A stretch of DNA of 9,436 bases. Origin: Planctomycetota bacterium. GTDB taxonomy: Bacteria; JAJVIF01; JAPKYR01. Below are positions 1-7,246 of this stretch, piece after piece. The notes under the pieces are model-generated. The model did no database searches. It was not told where the DNA came from and saw only the letters and a list, made by a program, of their open reading frames with translations. The stretch spans positions 1 through 9,436 of the forward strand of contig DAOVJF010000071.1 in NCBI GenBank assembly GCA_030673355.1. The letters run 5' to 3'. Position 1 is the first letter of the stretch. The number at the start of each line of letters is the position of its first letter. A program made the position numbers and the translations under genes.

Positions 1-110
1 ATTACACCCACAGACACGCCTTCGCTCAGTCTGTAGGCGCCACCCGGATTTGCTTATTACACCCACAGACACGCCTTCGCTCAGTCTGTGGGCGCCACCC
101 GGGTTTGCTT
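1..110. repeat. Two tandem copies of a 55-bp dispersed repeat with an internal hairpin
   Basis: Units 1-55 and 56-110 differ at only two visible positions (35/90 and 48/103), and a third unit begins at 111 (ATTACACCC) and then diverges. Each unit contains the arms CCCACAGAC and GTCTGTGGG separated by 13 nt (62-70 with 84-92 in unit 2). In unit 1 the right arm has an A at position 35, which breaks one pair. A third copy of the 41-bp core lies in inverted orientation at 7781-7822, so this is a dispersed REP-like element and not a local duplication only. It sits beyond the acs terminator, outside any coding region. There are no spacers, so it is not a CRISPR array. Confidence 0.9.
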
Positions 111-169
111 ATTACACCCGACCCCACTCCTTCATCGTAATAATACAGGTAAGTACCATCAACCATTAT

Positions 170-207
170 GGAAGGAAAAAATAATCCCCCCGCATAATGA
201 GGGGGGA
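170..207 (-). terminator. Intrinsic terminator of acs
   Basis: Read on the minus strand, a perfect 7-bp GC-rich stem (TCCCCCC at 201-207 pairing with GGGGGGA at 185-191) with a 9-nt loop is followed by a T-rich tract (TTATTTTTTCC, 174-184). It lies about 85 nt after the acs stop codon, with no gene between. Stem plus U-tract is the classical Rho-independent layout, and the tail is on the correct side only for minus-strand transcription. Confidence 0.82.
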
Positions 208-292
208 GATAAAACAGTTAATTCATAAATCTATCGAAAAAAGTAATCCTACTGGAACAGATTATCTTTAACGAAAGACAGTAATTTTCCAA

Positions 293-2254
293 TCAGTCCT
301 GATCCTGGCCCGATGCCAGATCCGTCAGGTTCTTAAGCACTCCATGATCCTCAAGAGTACTCGTGTCACCGCTTGCGACTTCACCGTTCGCTATGGACTT
401 CAACAGGCGTCGCATGATTTTTCCAGACCTGGTTTTTGGAAGGGCTTCGGTGAAGATAAGTCTTTTCGGACGCGCGATCGCTCCGATTTCCTTATCAACG
501 TGGGCTTTCAGTTCCTTGATAATTTCATCGCCCGGCTCGATACCCATTTTCAGAGTGACAAATGCGCAGACAGCCTCACCGGTCAGGTCATCCTTCATTC
601 CGACAACGGCAGCTTCCGCAACCTTGGGATGCGCCACAATCGCGCTCTCGATTTCCATTGTGCCCAGGCGGTGACCCGCAACGTTCAGGACATCGTCCAA
701 CCTGCCCATGATCCAGAAATAACCGTCCTCATCGGTACGCGCTGAGTCGCCGGCATAATATTTGTGGGGAATCTGCGACCAGTATGCCTGCTTGTACCGC
801 TCATCGTCGTTGTAAAGGGTCTGGAGCATCGCAGGCCAGGGTTGCTTGATAACCAGCCGTCCACCACTTCCGAGCGGGACCACCTCTCCGGACTCGTTGA
901 CAATTTCGGGATTGACACCGGGAAGCGGACGTGTGCATGAGCCGGGTTTGGTCGGGGTCGCACCGGGTAGAGGGCTGATCATGATGCACCCGGTTTCGGT
1001 CTGCCACCATGTATCGACTATCGGGCAATTCTCCCGGCCGATATTCTTGTGATACCAAATCCAGGCTTCAGGGTTGATCGGCTCACCGACAGTCCCAAGC
1101 AGACGGAGTGACGAGAGATCGAATTTTTTCGGATGCTGTTCGCCCCATCTCATGAACGCGCGAATCGCAGTCGGAGCCGTGTAGAACGTATTAATCCTGT
1201 ATTTTTCAACAAGTTCCCAGAACCGTCCCTCATGCGGGTGGTTCGGCGCGCCTTCGAACATCACCGATGTGGCACCATTGGCGAGTGGCCCATAAACGAT
1301 ATATGAATGCCCGGTTACCCAGCCGATATCCGCTGTGCACCAGTATGTATCCTCTTCCTTGATATCGAAAACCAGTTTAGTGGTGTGGTAGGTTCCGACC
1401 ATGTATCCACCGGTTGAATGCTGGACGCCCTTGGGTTTTCCTGTTGAACCGGATGTATAGAGAATAAACAGCGGATGGTTGGATTCGACCGGCGTGACCT
1501 CGCAAACTCCGCTCTGGCCGTCTATCAGGTCATGCCACCAGATATCCTTACCATCGTTCCAGTCGACCGATTCACCGACGCGTTTAACGACGATATTCTT
1601 CTCAATTGTCGGGCAGTTTTTAATCGCTTCATCGGTGTTAGCCTTGAGCGGAACATGCTTGCCGCGACGCCAGCCCTGGTCGGCGCAGATGACAATCTTA
1701 GCTCCGACATCGTTGATCCTGTCCTTCAGGGCTTCTGCGGAAAATCCCCCGAAAACTATCGAATGCGGCGCCCCTATTCTGGCGCAGCCAAGCATGGCGA
1801 TAGCAAGCTCGGGAATCATCGGCATGTAAAGGCAGACACGGTCGCCTTTCTCGACACCCAGGCTTTTCAAGCCGTTGGCGAACCTGCACACCTCACGGTG
1901 AAGCTGCTGATAAGTGAAAGTCCTCTGATCCCCCGGCTCTCCTTCCCAGATGATGGCAGCCTTGTTTTTTCTCGCGGTTTCGAGATGCCTGTCGAGGCAG
2001 TTATAGCTAATATTTGTAATACCGCCTTTGAACCATTCGGCAAATGGCTCGTTCCATACAAGAATCTCCTTAGGCTCTTCGAACCAGAAGAGTTCGCTGG
2101 CGATTTCAGACCAGAACTCTTCAGGATTTTCAATGCTTCGTTTCCAAAGTTCCTCGTACTCCTCCATACTCTTGACATGAGCTTTACTGGAGAATTCCTT
2201 CGATGGATAAAAAACTCTTGTTTCCTTAAGTTTGGATTCAATGTCTACAGTCAT
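293..2254 (-). CDS. acs: Acetyl-CoA synthetase (AMP-forming acetate--CoA ligase)
   Basis: This cytosolic enzyme converts acetate, ATP and CoA to acetyl-CoA, AMP and PPi through an acetyl-adenylate. At 653 residues it has the normal full length of the family. The N-terminal ACS domain is followed by the AMP-binding core with the P-loop-like motif YTSGSTGKPKG (266-276). The motif DTWWQTETG (414-422) includes the tryptophans that restrict the acyl pocket to acetate in characterised enzymes. GRLDDVLNVAGHRLGT (517-532) holds the hinge aspartate region and the start of the mobile C-terminal domain. PKTRSGKIMRR carries the catalytic lysine K612, the residue acetylated by Pat-type enzymes in other bacteria; control of that kind here is inference. 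The ATG at 2254 follows AGGTGG with 4-nt spacing. A strong terminator lies downstream and no gene is co-transcribed downstream. All key motifs are intact. Confidence 0.98.
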   Translation of the reverse strand: MTVDIESKLKETRVFYPSKEFSSKAHVKSMEEYEELWKRSIENPEEFWSEIASELFWFEEPKEILVWNEPFAEWFKGGITNISYNCLDRHLETARKNKAAIIWEGEPGDQRTFTYQQLHREVCRFANGLKSLGVEKGDRVCLYMPMIPELAIAMLGCARIGAPHSIVFGGFSAEALKDRINDVGAKIVICADQGWRRGKHVPLKANTDEAIKNCPTIEKNIVVKRVGESVDWNDGKDIWWHDLIDGQSGVCEVTPVESNHPLFILYTSGSTGKPKGVQHSTGGYMVGTYHTTKLVFDIKEEDTYWCTADIGWVTGHSYIVYGPLANGATSVMFEGAPNHPHEGRFWELVEKYRINTFYTAPTAIRAFMRWGEQHPKKFDLSSLRLLGTVGEPINPEAWIWYHKNIGRENCPIVDTWWQTETGCIMISPLPGATPTKPGSCTRPLPGVNPEIVNESGEVVPLGSGGRLVIKQPWPAMLQTLYNDDERYKQAYWSQIPHKYYAGDSARTDEDGYFWIMGRLDDVLNVAGHRLGTMEIESAIVAHPKVAEAAVVGMKDDLTGEAVCAFVTLKMGIEPGDEIIKELKAHVDKEIGAIARPKRLIFTEALPKTRSGKIMRRLLKSIANGEVASGDTSTLEDHGVLKNLTDLASGQDQD

Positions 2255-2593
2255 ATGACCACCTGTGTCCTTAAAATTTTCCTTTTGAATTGAAATTATT
2301 TACTATTCAAGTACTTCTAAACTACTGCCAGAGGGGTATATTAATGATAAATGCCCTCTGAAGCGCACCTATATTTACTCCGACCAGAGCACATTTTCAA
2401 GTAAAATAAGGCTGTTTATTAAAATTTCACAATATTATTGAGTTTATACCCATTTTCTTGTGAAAATTTGCGCAAACGGTGAGCATTCTTTGATTTAAGA
2501 GCTCTGACGTTTGAATCAATTTTTAGGAAATTCGGACCCTCTTCTCGCTCAAAAATGACTATGTTACCTGACTAACCCGCTAAAAACTGGTTT
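2255..2593. promoter_or_regulatory. acs upstream region with a 7-bp inverted repeat
   Basis: This 339-bp AT-rich spacer has no credible ORF and must hold the acs promoter. A perfect 7-bp inverted repeat, CAGAGGG (2329-2335) and CCCTCTG (2354-2360), with an 18-nt AT-rich centre, lies 75-106 nt upstream of the acs start. It could be an operator or a leader hairpin. On the minus strand TTGAAA (2400-2395) is followed after 17 nt by TAAATA (2377-2372), a weak promoter candidate placed just before the inverted repeat. A 10-bp palindrome, TTTGCGCAAA, is at 2467-2476. Directly after the PAS gene stop, AAAAAC/GTTTTT forms a short AT-only inverted repeat with a 2-nt centre, too weak to call a terminator. 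Confidence 0.35.
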
Positions 2594-3346
2594 TTATATA
2601 AATTTCTCAAGTAAGACTACCGATGTAATTTCTTCATGCTCATCAGTAATAATCTTTGGGAAACATTGAACAGGCAACTCTTTCCCATCTTTTGTCAAAA
2701 ACGTCACGGCACACTGATAATCACTATTTTTTAGCACGGATGGAAAAATCTCTTTGAAATGCTGTTTTGATTCTTCATCGAGGAAATCCACGATATCACG
2801 GCCTGAAAGTTCAATTTTAGTATATCCCATAGCCTGGCATGCCACAGAATTTGCCGTAAGGATCTTTCCTTTGTCATTAAGGATGATCACCGGATCAACA
2901 GACGCGTTGAAGACAATATTAAACCTTTCCTCAAGCTCAGAGATAAGTTCCATGGCGGTTGTTTTCAGAGTGATATCCCTGGCAAACGCGCACATAAAAT
3001 CGTCATCCCCAAGTTTTACCCGGTACGTCCTTACCTCAACAGGTATTAAAGAACCATCCTTCGTTTTATGTCTTGTTTCAAAAGGCTCACCTGGACTATT
3101 CTTTATTTCTTCCCAGTGATGCGGCCATTCGGCCTTGTCATACCACGGGTCTATATCCGCGACCGACATATTTAAGAGTTCTTTTTCGGTGTACCCAAGC
3201 GATTCACAACTAACCTTGTTTACATAATGAAACTCGGCATTTTCAGCGATCAGAAAAACCGCGTCTGTGAAATTATCCACAGCGAATTTCATGAACTCCT
3301 TGAGCTCTTGAGATGAGAGTTCCCTCTCATGCAACTTCTCCATCAT
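2594..3346 (-). CDS. Two-PAS-domain protein without output domain
   Basis: This 250-residue soluble protein consists of two PAS/S-box domains. PAS1 spans about residues 19-126 (VDNFTDAVFLI, then GYTEKELLNM, ending at FARDIT). PAS2 spans about residues 137-248 (VFNASVDPVIILN, then GYTKIELSGRDIVDF). A short helical linker (about 128-142) joins them. There is no transmembrane segment, histidine kinase, GGDEF, EAL, HTH or receiver domain, so it is probably a sensor or adaptor acting through a partner; the ligand cannot be told. PAS1 has an aromatic patch with W68, W74 and W78. The start is fixed by AGGAGG (3355-3360) 8 nt before the first of two adjacent ATGs. A near-consensus promoter precedes it, so it is probably expressed separately from the upstream DUF4139 genes. 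It looks more AT-rich than acs. PAS identity is firm; function is unknown. Confidence 0.9.
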   Translation of the reverse strand: MMEKLHERELSSQELKEFMKFAVDNFTDAVFLIAENAEFHYVNKVSCESLGYTEKELLNMSVADIDPWYDKAEWPHHWEEIKNSPGEPFETRHKTKDGSLIPVEVRTYRVKLGDDDFMCAFARDITLKTTAMELISELEERFNIVFNASVDPVIILNDKGKILTANSVACQAMGYTKIELSGRDIVDFLDEESKQHFKEIFPSVLKNSDYQCAVTFLTKDGKELPVQCFPKIITDEHEEITSVVLLEKFI

Positions 3347-3407
3347 GAGATCATCCTCCTATAATTAAAAGTCCTAGATCGTATTGTGGAACGTCGCGCC
3401 TAAGCTA

Positions 3408-3435
3408 ATAATATTATAATTATTTCATTTGTCAA
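3408..3435 (-). promoter_or_regulatory. Sigma-70-type promoter of the PAS gene
   Basis: On the minus strand TTGACA (3435-3430, all six consensus bases) is followed after 16 nt by TATTAT (3413-3408, five of six). A start site near 3401 would give a leader of about 55 nt that carries AGGAGG. It lies in the 127-bp gap between the DUF4139 gene and the PAS gene, with an AT-rich spacer. This is the best promoter match in the window. Confidence 0.72.
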
Positions 3436-3473
3436 TATGTACAGGAACTATTCAGTCCCAGAATTCATACCGA

Positions 3474-4913
3474 TTACCACTGACGACGGATTGTGTAGTT
3501 CAGCACAGTTTCCCCATCCGACTCGACCGGGATGATAAATTCGACCGTGCTGGCGTCCTTCTGGGAGTATTCCGTGGTTGAGCGGAGAACCTCCCAGTCA
3601 CCCCAGACATGGTCCCAGTAGATAATTTCAACGTCTTCAGTTTTGTGATTTCGGATCGTGACCTTGACATCATACTCCCAGGTGTCATAACGAATTTCTC
3701 TGCGGTCCATGACAACCCGCTCACCGACAATGTCGAATGCTTCACCCATTAAAATTTCTATTTCCTCGTCTTTTGGAGTGTGATCGACACGATCCTCACC
3801 GATAAATTGAAGCGATCCGGATGAATCCTCCTTGTAAACCCTGATCAGGCCTGCCGGAATTGGAATTCCAAGCTCATTTTCCTCGGAGTTCATAAAATTG
3901 AGCCTGACTTCAATTTCAGCTTCAGCGGTATCGCCGGAGTAATAATAAGCGTAACCGGGATCGAAAATGAACAACTTCTCGACCCCGATCCCCTCCCCTT
4001 CGAGAAGGCTGATCTGTTTCTGCTGGTTATTGAGCACAGTCGCTGGCCGCTGGAGAGTGTAGAGGTGGTACTCGAAGAACGATTCTTCCACGAAACCGGC
4101 ATCATAGCCCGTGTCGCAAGGTATTTCTTCTGTGTCTTCGCCATACTCACATTCGTAATCATACTGTTTGACCCTGTGAACCTCCCCGGCGACGAGTTTC
4201 AGTTCAGCATCGTAGTAGGCAGTTCCGGAGTTGTTATTGATCGTCACCCAGCCTGAGAGATCGAGGACATCATCGTTCTGCCCGACAATAGCCACATAAT
4301 TCGCTTCCCACCCAAGACCGTCGGTAAGGTAGCTCATCTCGCATTCCGCGGTCATATCCCGACTGGAAATCAGCGACCATCGCAAAGTCGGACGGGTGAT
4401 AAGTCCTTCCGGGAGATCGTCGAACGTAACCTCGACAGGATTATTGATGATATTTATCCCCGATCTGGTCTGGATAACGAGGTTGCCATCATATGAAAGT
4501 AAGATCCCGTCGATTGTACGGCCGTCCTCGGTACGGATTTCGATGTGGTTGTCGATGTGGGCTTCATAAAGTGCCGCGGTCGACACGAGGTCATATTCGT
4601 AATTCTGCTCGAGGATCGTGAGCGAATCAGGATCGGTTTCGTTTACAAAATGGACGCTGGTAGGGTCCATCCGTGAAGCGACGTCCATGAATATCAGATC
4701 GAATTCGGCACGCGGCAATTCGATTTCGCGAGTGTCTTTTACAAGGCCCGTCCCATCGTTGTAGATCGTAACAGCCATAAATGTCTGGTCGTCGAATGTG
4801 GTCGTGACCTGCGGTCCGGCGATGATGCTCCCTGGTATCAGGAACATGATTACAATCAGAACGATGAGGACGGGTAGTGAGATCAGTCCGATGGGTTTTA
4901 TGTATTTCATCAT
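3474..4913 (-). CDS. Secreted DUF4139 family protein (paralog A)
   Basis: From the chosen start this is a 479-residue exported protein of unknown function. The start at 4913 (the first of two adjacent ATGs) is preferred because GAGGG (4920-4924) lies 6 nt upstream and because it gives a standard signal peptide: KYIKPIG, a long hydrophobic stretch, then a probable cut after SIIA near residue 32. The reading frame stays open to 4997 but then runs through a low-complexity C-rich repeat. The body matches DUF4139 features: GWEANYVAIV, LDLSGWVTINNNSGTAY, KLVAGEVHRV, then LYTLQRPATVLNNQQKQISL and FDPGYAYY, ending in YTIRRQW. It is about three quarters identical to the upstream paralog (46 of 60 in one block counted by eye). 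Residues about 249-273 are unlike the paralog, acidic, and contain C255 and C266. A periplasmic or envelope role is inferred. Confidence 0.9.
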   Translation of the reverse strand: MMKYIKPIGLISLPVLIVLIVIMFLIPGSIIAGPQVTTTFDDQTFMAVTIYNDGTGLVKDTREIELPRAEFDLIFMDVASRMDPTSVHFVNETDPDSLTILEQNYEYDLVSTAALYEAHIDNHIEIRTEDGRTIDGILLSYDGNLVIQTRSGINIINNPVEVTFDDLPEGLITRPTLRWSLISSRDMTAECEMSYLTDGLGWEANYVAIVGQNDDVLDLSGWVTINNNSGTAYYDAELKLVAGEVHRVKQYDYECEYGEDTEEIPCDTGYDAGFVEESFFEYHLYTLQRPATVLNNQQKQISLLEGEGIGVEKLFIFDPGYAYYYSGDTAEAEIEVRLNFMNSEENELGIPIPAGLIRVYKEDSSGSLQFIGEDRVDHTPKDEEIEILMGEAFDIVGERVVMDRREIRYDTWEYDVKVTIRNHKTEDVEIIYWDHVWGDWEVLRSTTEYSQKDASTVEFIIPVESDGETVLNYTIRRQW

Positions 4914-4941
4914 GATGTTCCCTCTATCACTGTTGTTTTTT

Positions 4942-4976
4942 ACCTCCCACCCAGAGGGGGGGATTGAGGGGGGGGT
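4942..4976 (-). repeat. C-rich low-complexity element between the DUF4139 paralogs
   Basis: The 77-bp spacer between the two DUF4139 genes holds, on the plus strand, a run of seven G (4956-4962), ATTGA, and a run of eight G (4968-4975), preceded by CCTCCCACCC. The minus-strand transcript would carry C8-TCAAT-C7. This form resembles the small C-rich interspersed repeats found in intergenic regions of several phyla. In plus-strand RNA it could fold (CCTCCC with GGGGGG, using one U-G pair). In the minus-strand transcript the same pairing has a C-A mismatch and no U-tract follows, so it does not look like a terminator for paralog B. Confidence 0.45.
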
Positions 4977-4990
4977 CGGTATTTTGACCA

Positions 4991-6433
4991 TTACCATTCT
5001 CTCCGGATCGTGTATTCAAGGACAGTCTCACCATCGGATGCAACCGGGATAATAAACTCGACCGTGCTTGCGTCTTTCTGTTCGTATTCGTGAGTGCTTC
5101 GACGTACTTCCCAGTCGCCCCAGACATAGTCCCAGTACACGATTTCAACCCTTTCATCCTTGTGGTTTCTGACAGTCACTTCGACATCGTACTCCCAGAT
5201 ATCAGAACGGATTTCGCGACGGTCCATGACTACCCGTTCGCCGACAATATCGAAAGCCTCACCTAACAGAATTTCGATTTCCTCGTCCTTGGGAGTGTGA
5301 TCGATACTGTCTTCACCGATAAATTGCAGCGAACCGGACGAATCTTCCTTGTAAACCCGCATCGTTCCTTTCGGTAATGGGATGCCAAGCCCGTTTGCTT
5401 CCGAATTCATGAATTGCAGCCGGACTTCGATATCGGCCTCCGCGGTGTCGCCGCGTCCGTAATAGGTGTAGCCCGGATCGAATACGAAAATCTTGTCGAC
5501 AGTTATACCTTCGCCTTCGAGGAGGCTGATCTGTTTCTGCTGATTATTCAGGACTGTCGCGGGTCGCTGGAGCGTGTAGAGATGATATTCGAAAAATGAT
5601 TCTTCTTCGAATCCTCTTGGTCCACCGAGAGCGCCGTAACCGTTCATAGCCATGGGTGCCGCCATTCTCGCATATTCAGGCTGTACACGATGAACCTCAC
5701 CCGCGACAAGTTTCAGAATCGCGTCATTGTAGGCTGTCCCGGAATTATTGTTGATCGTTACCCATCCTGATAGATCGAGACGGTCATCGTTCTGATTGAC
5801 GATCACCACATAATTCGCGCGCCAGCTAATCCCCGATGTCAGGTAGCTCATCTCGCATTCGTGGTTACCCCCCGAGCCGTTTATCAGCGACCATTTCAAT
5901 GTCGGACGGGTGATCAGGCCTTCGGGAAGCTCCTCGAACTGGATCTCGACCGGATTATTCACGATCACAATCCCATCGCGGGTTTGAATGACAAGGCTGC
6001 CGCTATACGAGAGCAAAATCCCGCTGACAGTGCGTCCGTCCTCGGTCCGAATCTCGATTTCCTTGTCGATGTAACGCCTGAACAGGGCTTCGGTCGATAC
6101 GAGATCGTATTCGTAATTCTGTTCAAGGATCGTGATCGCGTCGGGATTCGTGTTCGACACGAAATGTACGCTGGTCGGGTCCATCGACGACGCGACATCC
6201 ATGAAGACCAGGTTAATCTCGCCTTCAGGCAGGTTCAGATTTCTCGTGTCTTTCACAAGGCCGGTACCGTCGTTGTAGATCGTGATAGCCATGTCCGACT
6301 GATCATCGGATGTTGTCTCGACGATCGAGCCATCCGCAACCGCATGCGGAATAAATGTCACTAATGCAAGAACAAGTAACAGTGCTGATACAGCGACTGT
6401 AAGTCGTGGGGTATTCATGAGGGGGGATTTCAT
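4991..6433 (-). CDS. Secreted DUF4139 family protein (paralog B)
   Basis: This exported protein has 480 residues from the chosen start. The frame is open to 6481, but GGAGG (6444-6448) lies 10 nt before the ATG at 6433. Starting there gives a normal signal peptide (basic start, hydrophobic LTVAVSALLLVLALVTF, probable AVA cut near residue 33) and a length matching paralog A. A further in-frame ATG at 6418 is possible; both ATGs follow a CCCCCTC string. The DUF4139 body has GISWRANYVVIVNQ, LDLSGWVTINNNSGTAY, LNNQQKQISLLEGEG and FDPGYTYYGRGDTAEADI, and ends in YTIRREW. Linker residues about 251-274 are rich in Met, Ala and Gly (ARMAAPMAMNGYGALGGPRG) and do not align with paralog A. It is first in a likely two-gene transcript. 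No clear promoter was found: TACAAT (near 6507-6512, minus) is a possible -10 with a poor -35. The family function is uncharacterised as far as I know. Confidence 0.9.
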   Translation of the reverse strand: MKSPLMNTPRLTVAVSALLLVLALVTFIPHAVADGSIVETTSDDQSDMAITIYNDGTGLVKDTRNLNLPEGEINLVFMDVASSMDPTSVHFVSNTNPDAITILEQNYEYDLVSTEALFRRYIDKEIEIRTEDGRTVSGILLSYSGSLVIQTRDGIVIVNNPVEIQFEELPEGLITRPTLKWSLINGSGGNHECEMSYLTSGISWRANYVVIVNQNDDRLDLSGWVTINNNSGTAYNDAILKLVAGEVHRVQPEYARMAAPMAMNGYGALGGPRGFEEESFFEYHLYTLQRPATVLNNQQKQISLLEGEGITVDKIFVFDPGYTYYGRGDTAEADIEVRLQFMNSEANGLGIPLPKGTMRVYKEDSSGSLQFIGEDSIDHTPKDEEIEILLGEAFDIVGERVVMDRREIRSDIWEYDVEVTVRNHKDERVEIVYWDYVWGDWEVRRSTHEYEQKDASTVEFIIPVASDGETVLEYTIRREW

Positions 6434-6620
6434 GAGGGGGTATCCTCCATTTTTATTTCGAAATATGAACGCGGACTGCACAACGTGAAGTAGGACACGG
6501 GAATTGTAACCGAGGGTTCAGAAATTTACTAATCGGGGGAGAAGGAAAAGCCAAAACAGCCAGGCACATGCAGCCAGGGAATCCACTTGTTGATCTCGCA
6601 ATCTTTCAATATCTGACAAA

Positions 6621-6734
6621 GGGATTCCCGGGGATTATTAACATTGTTGGATTGGTGTGCGAAATCCCCGGAAAGCCTGAAGTCACGAAGGCGGGTGATT
6701 CAAGGTTACTCGATGGCTTCCCAGGCCCACTTGC
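6621..6734 (+). repeat. 114-bp dispersed repeat, copy 1
   Basis: This aligns with 7891-8003 in the same orientation. The central 90 bp (6631-6720 against 7901-7990) differ at 12 positions, about 87% identity counted by eye. It contains a perfect 9-bp inverted repeat, CCGGGGATT (6628-6636) and AATCCCCGG (6663-6671). In one frame both copies read GFPGIINIV and SRLL, but copy 2 has an in-frame stop and most differences are non-silent, so it is more likely a structured non-coding repeat or decayed sequence than a gene. Confidence 0.85.
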
Positions 6735-6856
6735 CGACGAGCGTGCCGTTAGCTTCCAGCTATCGGATTACGTGTGACGACTGCTTCCAGCCGTTGTCCC
6801 TGGTTTTTCAATGTTGCCCTTGTTGTTTTCCTCCGATATTTTGATTTTTAATTTGG

Positions 6857-7055
6857 AACCCGGCGCGCGATAAGGCAATTTAATGCCCGAACGACCATGT
6901 GATATCGATCGCTGACTTGCCCCGGCATTGACTGGGTTTGGCAGGCTCCCCTGGGTACTTTGTCAAGCCGTTAAACTTCCCGCCTGCCCGTTAACGAGCG
7001 GCGTGTATGGGTACTGGCGCTCAGCTTCTGGGAGCTGGAAATCACGCGCCGGGTT
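6857..7055. repeat. 199-bp stretch bounded by 15-bp inverted repeats
   Basis: AACCCGGCGCGCGAT (6857-6871) is inverted as ATCACGCGCCGGGTT (7041-7055), with 14 of 15 bases matching and the one difference able to form a G-U pair. The interior has no ORF of note and includes a small hairpin, CAGCT (7022-7026) with AGCTG (7033-7037). The layout suits either a MITE-like element or a structured RNA closed by a long stem. Only TGG recurs on the two flanks, so there is no convincing target duplication. Confidence 0.6.
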
Positions 7056-7206
7056 TGGTATGGAGGGAATTCCCTGCAGTGAGAACAGAATAGCCTCCAG
7101 AGTAAGTATAGCATAAAGTTGGTATTTTGTCAAGAGTGGACAAAGGGAAAGTGGGGATTTTTGGGGGGGGATGGAAATGGCACCCTTATAAGTATAGATA
7201 TGAGTC

Positions 7207-7246
7207 TACCGCTGTAATGGTAAGCGAGGCTGAGTTGCGGTATAAT
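7207..7246 (+). promoter_or_regulatory. Candidate hicBA promoter and operator
   Basis: A consensus -10 TATAAT (7241-7246) lies 53 nt before the hicB start. The -35 is poor (TGGTAA at 17-nt spacing). TACCGC (7207-7212) and GCGGTA (7237-7242) are exact inverted copies 30 bp apart centre to centre, and the right copy overlaps the -10, as expected for an autoregulatory operator of a toxin-antitoxin pair. Operator function is inference: this HicB has no DNA-binding domain that I can see. Confidence 0.4.

Noticed and set aside
1..120. CRISPR-like array
   Set aside because: The units are directly adjacent with no spacers, and the same core occurs singly elsewhere in inverted orientation.
1475..2293. 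Plus-strand open frame of 272 codons opposite acs
   Set aside because: It lies fully antisense to a well-conserved acs with intact motifs, shows no recognisable domain and has no ribosome binding site. It is a shadow of acs codon use, as are 344-745 and 363-674.
2583..2596. AAAAAC/GTTTTT inverted repeat as terminator of the PAS gene
   Set aside because: The stem is almost only A-T with a 2-nt centre and no following U-tract, and it overlaps the stop codon.
3440..3473. GGGAC/GTTCC hairpin after DUF4139 paralog A as terminator
   Set aside because: The stem is 5 bp with a G-U pair and no U-rich tail, so transcription may read into the PAS gene.
4914..4997. Extended N-terminus of DUF4139 paralog A
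   Set aside because: The extra 28 residues are encoded by the C-rich spacer element, would bury the signal peptide, and have no ribosome binding site, whereas the ATG at 4913 has one.
5861..6364. Plus-strand open frame of 167 codons opposite DUF4139 paralog B
   Set aside because: It is antisense to the conserved body and signal peptide of paralog B, with no homology-like motifs.
6568..6777. Possible 69-residue protein upstream of hicBA
   Set aside because: There is no Shine-Dalgarno, it lies over the dispersed 114-bp repeat, and the same frame in copy 2 (7891-8003) has a stop with mostly non-silent changes.
6857..7055. tRNA or other known RNA gene
   Set aside because: No cloverleaf, CCA end or familiar riboswitch or RNA motif was recognised inside the inverted ends.
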